Positions 58,907 through 64,000 of a stretch of DNA of 64,000 nt are shown here, piece after piece; the stretch's first letter is position 1, and the number at the start of each line of letters is the position of its first letter. The DNA is taken from assembly GCF_900090145.1 (NCBI RefSeq), contig NZ_FMHI01000001.1, forward strand, positions 1 through 64,000, given 5' to 3'. A program made the position numbers and the translations under genes. This stretch comes from Streptomyces sp. WMMB 322. GTDB lineage: Bacteria; Actinomycetota; Actinomycetes; Streptomycetales; Streptomycetaceae. Below the pieces are notes generated by a model. That model was not told where the DNA came from, did no database searches, and saw only the letters and a program-made list of their open reading frames with translations.

Positions 58907-60193
58907 ATGGGTGAGAGCAGGGGCACTCCGTCCGGCGCGGGCGGCGCGGGCGCTCAGCGAGGCACGGGCGCTCAGCCAGGCGCCGGCGCTCAGCGAGGCA
59001 TGGGTGCCGCGGGGCACGCAGAGGCGGGCTCGGAGGGCCTGCTGACGATCGGGGAGTTCGCGAAGGCGTCCCGGCTGTCACCGAAGGCACTGCGCCTCTA
59101 CGGCGAGCTGGGTCTTCTGCTCCCCGCCCGGGTCGATCCGGTCACGGGCTACCGCCTCTACGCGCCCGGCCAGCTGGAACAGGCCCGGCTCGTCGCCTGG
59201 TTGCGCCGCCTCGGGATGCCTCTGGCCCGCATCCGTGAGCTGGACGGGCTGGACGGGCCCGCCGTCGCGCGCGAGGTGCGGGCCTACTGGGCCCAGGTCG
59301 AGGACGACCTGGCCGCCCGGCGCGACCTGGCCGCCTTCCTCATCGGCCAACTGTCACGGAAGGACACCGCCATGCCGCACACCGAGAGACCACTCGCCAT
59401 CCGGTACGCCGCGCTGACCGACGCCGGCCTCGAACGGGAGAGCAACCAGGACGCGGCGTACGCCGGTTCCAGGCTGCTCGCCGTCGCCGACGGCTTCGGC
59501 GGCAGCGGCGGCACCGCCGGCGCCGCCGCCATCGACGCGCTCAAGCAGCTCGAACAGGGCAGCATCCCGGCGGCGGACCTGCTCAACGTCCTCGACGAGA
59601 CGCTGACGTCCGTCGACCGCGCGGTCGGCGAGGCCGTGGCCCCGGAGACGGGCGGGGACACGAACACCGGCACGGACGGCGACGCGGAGGCCGGCACCAC
59701 CCTCACCGCGATGCTGTGGACGGGGTCGCAGCTCGCGCTCGTGCACATCGGGGACAGCCGGGCCTATCTGCTGCGAGACGGCGACTTCTTCCAGATCACC
59801 CACGACCACACCCTCGTACGGTCCATGGTCGACGAGGGCCGCATCAGCGAGGAGGAGGCGGCCTCGCACCCGCAGCGTGCGCTGCTGATGAGGGCGTTGA
59901 CCGGACGGCCCGGCGACCGTCCGGACGTACGGCTCCAGGACGTACGGGCCGGTGACCGCTACCTGCTCTGCTCGGACGGGCTGACGTCGGTCGTCCCGGA
60001 GGAGCACGTGCGGCGGACCGTCGCGGGGACGGCGGACCCGGAGACGACCGTCCGCGAGCTCGTCGCCCTGGCGAACCGGTCGGGCGGGCCCGACAACGTC
60101 AGCTGCGTCGTGGCGGATGTGACGGATGCAGCAGATGCAGTGGATGCAGCCGGTACGGCGAACGTGGCCGGCGGGGCGGAGCGGGCGCGGTAG
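58907..60193 (+). CDS. MerR-type DNA-binding domain fused to PP2C phosphatase
   Basis: 428 residues. A Gly/Ala/Gln-rich tail (1-43) precedes a MerR domain (about 45-115: LLTIGEFAKASRLSPKALRLYGELGLLLPARVDPVTGYRLYAPGQLEQARLVAWLRRLGMPLARI) and a helix, then a PPM/PP2C serine/threonine phosphatase (about 165-412) with ESNQDAAYAG, ADGFGGSGG (metal Asp-Gly), ALVHIGDSRAYLLRDG, LLCSDGLTSVV and GGPDNVSCVVADV, so all metal ligands are present. The usual MerR sensor domain is replaced by a phosphatase. ATG 58907 has GGGAGGAG 5 bases upstream. A long terminator follows. Confidence 0.9.
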   Translation: MGESRGTPSGAGGAGAQRGTGAQPGAGAQRGMGAAGHAEAGSEGLLTIGEFAKASRLSPKALRLYGELGLLLPARVDPVTGYRLYAPGQLEQARLVAWLRRLGMPLARIRELDGLDGPAVAREVRAYWAQVEDDLAARRDLAAFLIGQLSRKDTAMPHTERPLAIRYAALTDAGLERESNQDAAYAGSRLLAVADGFGGSGGTAGAAAIDALKQLEQGSIPAADLLNVLDETLTSVDRAVGEAVAPETGGDTNTGTDGDAEAGTTLTAMLWTGSQLALVHIGDSRAYLLRDGDFFQITHDHTLVRSMVDEGRISEEEAASHPQRALLMRALTGRPGDRPDVRLQDVRAGDRYLLCSDGLTSVVPEEHVRRTVAGTADPETTVRELVALANRSGGPDNVSCVVADVTDAADAVDAAGTANVAGGAERAR

Positions 60194-60210
60194 TCCCGGG
60201 TCTGCGAACG

Positions 60211-60251
60211 GGGGCCGGGCCGGTACGGATTCTCCGTACCGGCCCGGCCCC
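60211..60251. terminator. Bidirectional terminator
   Basis: An 18-bp perfect stem (left arm 60211-60228 beginning GGGGCCGGGC, right arm 60234-60251) with a 5-base ATTCT loop, between the convergent MerR-PP2C and ankyrin genes. The strongest hairpin of the window. Confidence 0.92.
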
Positions 60252-60262
60252 GACGGCTTCCG

Positions 60263-60685
60263 CTACGCGCTCTCGCCGAAGAGCTCCAGCAGCTCCTTCT
60301 TCTCGAACATCCGCGCAGTCTCCACCGCGGACGGCTCGCCCGCGCGCGGGTCCGCGCCGCCCTCCAGGAGCACGCGCACGACCTCGTCCTCGCCCTTGAA
60401 GACCGCCCCCGCGATCGGCATCTGGCCCTTGTCGTTCGGCTTGTCGGGGTCGGCGCCCCGGTCCAGGAGAGCGCGCACGGCGGGGGCGTGACCGTGGTAG
60501 GCGGCGAGCATGAGCAGGGAATCACCCTTGTCGTTGGTGAGGTTCACCGGGACACCCGCGTCGACGTAGGCGGCGATCGTGTCCGTGTCGCCGTGCCGCG
60601 CCAGCCCGAAGATCTTCTGGGCGAGCTCCAGCACCTCGGGGTCGTGCGCCGGCTCGTTGCTCTGGGGCATGGGGGCGTCGGTCAT
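60263..60685 (-). CDS. Ankyrin repeat protein
   Basis: 140 residues. About three ankyrin units: ARHGDTDTIAAYVDAGVPVNLTNDKGDSLLMLAAYHGHAPAVRALLDRGADPDKPNDKGQMPIAGAVFKGEDEVVRVLLEGGADPRAGEPSAVETARMF. A protein interaction scaffold; partners unknown. ATG 60685 has GAGGAGG about 10 bases upstream; longer frames upstream are Arg/Pro-rich and not conserved-looking. Confidence 0.87.
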   Translation of the reverse strand: MTDAPMPQSNEPAHDPEVLELAQKIFGLARHGDTDTIAAYVDAGVPVNLTNDKGDSLLMLAAYHGHAPAVRALLDRGADPDKPNDKGQMPIAGAVFKGEDEVVRVLLEGGADPRAGEPSAVETARMFEKKELLELFGESA

Positions 60686-60854
60686 CGCGTCCAGTCCTCC
60701 TCGTGCGCTGCGCCGGAGCCGGCCGCGTCGCCGGCCCCGGCAGGCCGGGTGCCCGGAAGGCGGAGGCCGTGCGCCCGGCACTGCCTCTGCCTCCCACCTT
60801 ACGTACGCTTCACCGCGTGCCCACTTCCGCGCAGGGCACCCTCCCGGCGGACCG

Positions 60855-61553
60855 TCACACGTGCGCGCGGGGGTCCACCGTCAGCAGGACGTCCCGCAGT
60901 GAGCCGACCACGTGCCCGGCGCCGGCCGCCCGCAGCTCCTGCTCCTTGCGTTCGTTGCGCGCGTAACCGAGGAAGGCCACTCCGGCGGCCCGCGCCGCTT
61001 CCAGATCCCGGGGCGCGTCCCCGATCATCAGCGCTTCCTGCGCCGGTGTCTTGGTGGATTCCAGGGCACGCAGCAGACAGTCCGGGTCCGGCTTGAGGCG
61101 CAGCGCGCCCTCGGCGCTCCGGCCGTGGACGCGGCCCGCGAACAGCTCGTGCGTCGTACGGGTCTCCAGGTAACGCTCCACCGCCTGCTGCGAGTTGTTC
61201 GTCGTGACGGCCAGCTCCCGTCCGGTGGCGACGAGCGTGCGGATGAGCGCGTCGGCGTACGCGGTGGGGAAGGCGCCCGGCGCCGCCTGCACCTCCTCCT
61301 CGGTCAGCGCCCGCTCGATGTCCCGCGCGACGCCGCTCTCGACGAGGCCCGGCTGTTCGAAGACGGCGCGCAGTATCTCCTGGGGATCACGGGTGCCCCG
61401 CGGCAACCAGTCGGCAGCGCCGCTGTGGTGGGCCAGGGCGACCTCTTCGAGTCGTTGTGCGATGGCCGCCGGCGGACGCTTCCGGAAGAGGTGGCAGATG
61501 GGCCCGTCGAAGTCGAAGAGAACAGCTTTCGCGGCTTCGATGAGATCGCGCAT
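60855..61553 (-). CDS. HAD superfamily hydrolase
   Basis: 232 residues. Motif I VLFDFDGPICHLF (nucleophile and acid Asp), motif II LAVTTNNS, motif III Lys in LRLKPDPDCLLRAL, motif IV LMIGDAPRDLEAARAAGVAFLGYA; a helical cap lies between I and II. This is the phosphoglycolate-phosphatase-like subgroup; substrate unknown. ATG 61553 has AGGAG 5 bases upstream. It follows the APH-like kinase gene (stop 61664) on the same strand. Confidence 0.88.
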   Translation of the reverse strand: MRDLIEAAKAVLFDFDGPICHLFRKRPPAAIAQRLEEVALAHHSGAADWLPRGTRDPQEILRAVFEQPGLVESGVARDIERALTEEEVQAAPGAFPTAYADALIRTLVATGRELAVTTNNSQQAVERYLETRTTHELFAGRVHGRSAEGALRLKPDPDCLLRALESTKTPAQEALMIGDAPRDLEAARAAGVAFLGYARNERKEQELRAAGAGHVVGSLRDVLLTVDPRAHV

Positions 61554-61663
61554 TTCACTCCTCGTGCCAGGTCCGCGGCGTTGTCGGGCCCCAACTATCC
61601 CCCGCGCGGCGGACGACGTACAGCGGACCACCGGGCCCGGAAGGCCCGGAAGGGGCCGGGTGG

Positions 61664-62734
61664 TCACCGAGCTGCGCAGTACGCCCTGTACGCGTCCTTG
61701 ATCTGCGTGAAGCCGGGCACGGGGGGCAGTCCCGGGCACGTTCCGGCCTGGGTGAGCACCCGCCTGACGGCCCTTGCGCTCTCGTCCAGCTGCCTCGCCC
61801 GTTCTTCGGGTGTCCTGCACGTACGGACCTTGATGGCGTGCCGCATGACGTCGGTGTAGACGGACTGCGTGCGCTTGTAAGCCAGGTAGCGGGGGAGATC
61901 GGAGTCGAGCCCCGCTGCGGCTCCCGGGAGCGACCTCTCCATGGTGGTCCGCCATCGTTCTGTGACGTCGCGTCGCTGGCGGTCGGGGTAGCGCATCAAA
62001 TGCAGGTGAGTGGCGAGTTCGTAGAGCGGGTCGCCGAGCGTGGCGAGCTCCCAGTCGATCGTCCAGAGCCGGTCCGCGTCGTCCACGATGAAGTTCGCCC
62101 GGTGGAGGTCCCCGTGAACAAGGCAGAAGGGGCGGGGGGTCAGCTGTGCCGCCTCGTACATGAGCTGCGAATCCGGCGCGACGGCCGCGCCCCGGATGCC
62201 GAGCTGGGCGAAGAGCTCGCCGAACTCCGGCTGTCTCGCCTCGTAGACCTCGTCATGGGTGAAGCTGATCAGGCTCTGCAGGAACTGTGCGCAGTCCTTG
62301 AGCTGTCCGTCCCTGCGGGTGCTGATCTCCCACTGCATGACGGTCTCGGCCGGCACGCGTCCCAGTGCCCCGAACAGCTCCATGATCTGGTCCACGACAC
62401 CGGCCGTCACGGGGCTGCCGGCAGGCGCAAGCCGGTTGAGCGGGTCTCCCTCGATGAAGCCGAGGACGACCGGGCCGGGGGAGCCGAGGCGAAGGACGGA
62501 AGGAATGCGCGGAATCCCGAGCCCGGGAAGAAGCAGCAGCAGTTCTTCTTCGGAGTCGAAGGAACGCCGGTCGAACCAGAGGACTTGCTCCCTCGGCTGT
62601 CCGACCTTCAGCCTCGGTGAGCCGGCGAACTCGGCGGAGTCGGGACTCACCACGTACCACTCCCGGTGGTGGCCCTGAAGCGGGCCGTCGATGGTCCCGG
62701 CACGTTCGGCCTGTCGGTATGCGTGGGACGTCAT
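61664..62734 (-). CDS. Aminoglycoside phosphotransferase (APH) family kinase
   Basis: 356 residues with the protein-kinase-like APH fold: LVHGDLHRANFIV (catalytic Asp and Asn of Brenner's motif) and LWTIDWELATLGDPLYELATHLHLM (metal-binding Asp). The N-terminal lobe has RLKVGQPREQVLWFDRR (possible ATP Lys) and IPSVLRLGSPGPVVLGFIEGDPL. Substrate could be a small alcohol, amine or choline-like molecule; resistance is not implied. ATG 62734. 110 bases separate it from the HAD gene, so the two may be one transcript. Confidence 0.85.
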   Translation of the reverse strand: MTSHAYRQAERAGTIDGPLQGHHREWYVVSPDSAEFAGSPRLKVGQPREQVLWFDRRSFDSEEELLLLLPGLGIPRIPSVLRLGSPGPVVLGFIEGDPLNRLAPAGSPVTAGVVDQIMELFGALGRVPAETVMQWEISTRRDGQLKDCAQFLQSLISFTHDEVYEARQPEFGELFAQLGIRGAAVAPDSQLMYEAAQLTPRPFCLVHGDLHRANFIVDDADRLWTIDWELATLGDPLYELATHLHLMRYPDRQRRDVTERWRTTMERSLPGAAAGLDSDLPRYLAYKRTQSVYTDVMRHAIKVRTCRTPEERARQLDESARAVRRVLTQAGTCPGLPPVPGFTQIKDAYRAYCAAR

Positions 62735-62867
62735 CGGCTGAGTGACTTTCTTGTGCGGGCACTGACCGGCTCGAGTGGGGGAACCTTACAGTTCCCGTCG
62801 CGGGCCGGAACAGATTTCCCCTGTTGAGGCGCCCGATCACCACGGGGTCATCACCCGGGCCGTACGG

Positions 62868-63743
62868 TCAGTCCGGCATCTGCGGCGTGGAGAGGTTCTC
62901 CCACAGCGAGTCGAACCAGGCCTGTGAGTGGGCCAGGAAGGCGTCGTCCTGCTTGTCGTGACCGTCCGGGCCGGCGGAGAAGCGGAAGAGGGGGCTTTCG
63001 AGCCCGAGGACGTCGAAGATCTCCAGTTCCTCGTCCCGGTAGGGCACCCGGTCGCGGACGACTGTGTAATAGCCCATCAGCGCCTCGGTGCCGTTGAGGA
63101 TGTAGATCTTGTGCAGCGGCGTCGCCGCCACGGTCCGTATCTCGCACGAGACTTCGGGCACCTCGTACCTGCCCCGGAACGTACCGAAGGTGTTGCGCAG
63201 CGCCGTGGCCCACGTCCGCTGGATCTCGTGGAGACGGTCCAAGGGGCGCCGGTCGTCCGGGTCGTCGACCAGACGGGGCAGGGCGAGGTCGGCCTGAGGG
63301 CTCGGGACGATGGCACGGACCTTGATCGATCGAGGGAAGATCGTTCCGTCCACGATCGAACGGTGGGGCCGCGCCAGTGCGTTGTTCAAGGTCTCCGTCG
63401 TCAGGGAGTACGTGTCGATCGTGACGTGTTCCGCGCGGAAGGCCTCGTAGAGGCGTTCGGCCAGTTCCGTGCCGGCCGGCTTGGGTTCCTCCTGGGACGG
63501 GCCCGGCCTGGCGACGGTCGGCGGGGCTCCGCGGCCGGGGTCCGTGAGGAGCCCCTGGCGTTTGAGGTCCTGGACGGCCTGGCGGACGGCGGCGCGGTTG
63601 ACGCCGAACTCTTCGGCCAGGTCCTTCTGTGTGGGGATGCGGGCCTCCGGCGGCAGTTCGCCGGAGTCGATCCGCTCACGCAGCGCTGCGGCGACCGCTT
63701 CGTGCGGGGACCGTGCGCCTTTCGCGGGGCTCGTCCTGTTCAC
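62868..63743 (-). CDS. GntR family transcriptional regulator
   Basis: 291 residues. Winged helix (about 12-75): SPHEAVAAALRERIDSGELPPEARIPTQKDLAEEFGVNRAAVRQAVQDLKRQGLLTDPGRGAPPTV, then an effector domain of about 190 residues (KVRAIVPSPQADLALPRLVDD, IYILNGTEALMGYYTVVRD) unlike UTRA or FadR by eye. GTG 63743 has TACGGT 6 bases upstream, the leaderless pattern; no ribosome site. Two matching palindromes upstream are probable operators. Confidence 0.85.
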   Translation of the reverse strand: MNRTSPAKGARSPHEAVAAALRERIDSGELPPEARIPTQKDLAEEFGVNRAAVRQAVQDLKRQGLLTDPGRGAPPTVARPGPSQEEPKPAGTELAERLYEAFRAEHVTIDTYSLTTETLNNALARPHRSIVDGTIFPRSIKVRAIVPSPQADLALPRLVDDPDDRRPLDRLHEIQRTWATALRNTFGTFRGRYEVPEVSCEIRTVAATPLHKIYILNGTEALMGYYTVVRDRVPYRDEELEIFDVLGLESPLFRFSAGPDGHDKQDDAFLAHSQAWFDSLWENLSTPQMPD

Positions 63744-63777
63744 ACCATGACCGTACAACTTCGCACCAAGACGCGGG

Positions 63778-63845
63778 AGTTGTTGGTCAACTGTTTTCAA
63801 TCTCCGGCCAAGTGGGCAGACTTCGAATAAGTTGGTGGACAACTT
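63778..63845. promoter_or_regulatory. Paired AGTTG-N5-CAACT operators of the GntR gene
   Basis: AGTTG-TTGGT-CAACT (63778-63792) and AAGTTG-GTGGA-CAACTT (63829-63845); centres are 52 bases apart, close to five helical turns. Both lie upstream of the GntR start, in a locally AT-richer stretch, suiting cooperative autoregulation. Confidence 0.68.
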
Positions 63846-63972
63846 CGCAAGGATGGTTGCCAAGTCAAATCAGGTTTCGCCAAGTAGGCGCAGGTGCTCG
63901 CCAACACAGAGCGCTCCGGTTCCCGCCCTGTCCGACGACGTACGGGCCCGTGCTCGAACGAAGGGGGATGCC

Positions 63973-64000
63973 ATGCCTGTGTTCGCTCTCGCTCTCGCGG
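63973..64000 (+). CDS. Start of a further gene, cut by the window end
   Basis: ATG 63973 is preceded by AAGGGGGA 4 bases upstream and begins MPVFALALA, running off the end. Too short to classify. It is divergent from the GntR gene and might be its target. Confidence 0.45.

Overview
The window is high-GC actinobacterial DNA, almost certainly a Streptomyces chromosome. The evidence is pervasive GC-rich codon usage, GTG starts and leaderless starts, a Streptomyces-type 5S rRNA, and a gene order that matches what I recall of the S. coelicolor SCO4126-SCO4142 segment (conjugation-like cmd genes, SLT-NlpC hydrolase, PAP2 phosphatase, lipoprotein, CsoR, DUF47-PitH2, PstBACS). No database was searched; every family call is from motifs visible in the translated sequence.

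Layout. 1-195: 3' end of an rRNA operon (5S gene and terminator). 371-919: a lone GNAT acetyltransferase. 1059-11687: a chromosomal type IV secretion-like module on the minus strand (degenerate VirD4-like protein, VirB4-type ATPase, SCO6880-type membrane partner, TrbL/VirB6-like protein, TcpC-like bitopic protein, small two-helix membrane protein) with a plus-strand SLT-NlpC/P60 wall hydrolase; unrelated housekeeping genes (YiaAB, VOC, O-methyltransferase) sit inside it. 12005-14653: PAP2 phosphatase, a small Cys-rich protein, a lipoprotein and a small conserved protein. 14885-21964: metal and phosphate homeostasis: CsoR with its operator, DUF47-PitH2 low-affinity phosphate uptake, and the pstS-C-A-B operon with a PHO box and an intra-operon hairpin. 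22381-29690: a NlpC/P60 hydrolase, a receiver-PP2C phosphatase, an HTH/HBHA-like/DUF2516 operon with a strong palindromic operator, secreted and membrane proteins and a P-loop kinase. 29922-42238: cobalamin corrin-ring genes (cobL, cobM, cbiD, cobK, cobIJ, cobH, cobG, cobN), with a B12 riboswitch ahead of cobN. 42514-49206: DUF1062, enoyl-CoA hydratase, a B12-radical SAM protein resembling hopanoid C-3 methylase HpnR, an MFS exporter, a GNAT with a large low-complexity insertion and a saccharopine-dehydrogenase-like reductase. 49544-55556: a probable shikimate/quinate-type catabolic cluster (MHS symporter, Zn-dependent dehydrogenase, IclR regulator, dehydroshikimate dehydratase-HPPD fusion) tied together by repeated TGTGCG-N5-CGCACA palindromes. 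55564-55855: a MITE with CTAG target duplication. 55923-64000: class V aminotransferase, DUF4097 lipoprotein, methyltransferase, a MerR-PP2C fusion, ankyrin protein, HAD hydrolase, APH-like kinase, and a GntR regulator with paired operators.

How the genes work together. The phosphate block pairs a constitutive-type transporter (PitH2 with DUF47) with a PhoP-controlled high-affinity ABC system. The cobalamin block covers most steps from precorrin-2 to cobalt insertion and mixes aerobic-pathway (CobG, CobN) and anaerobic-pathway (CbiD) enzymes. The 49.5-55.6 kb block reads as one regulon: import, oxidation, dehydration to an aromatic acid, and IclR control.

A recurring theme is short tandem repeats, both between genes (9 x 6 bp, 4 x 16 bp, 4 x 13 bp) and inside genes where they lengthen tails, linkers or loops (dehydratase N-terminus, CobIJ linker, MFS N-terminus); Gly/Ala/Thr-rich loop expansions occur in the GNAT and the receiver domain.
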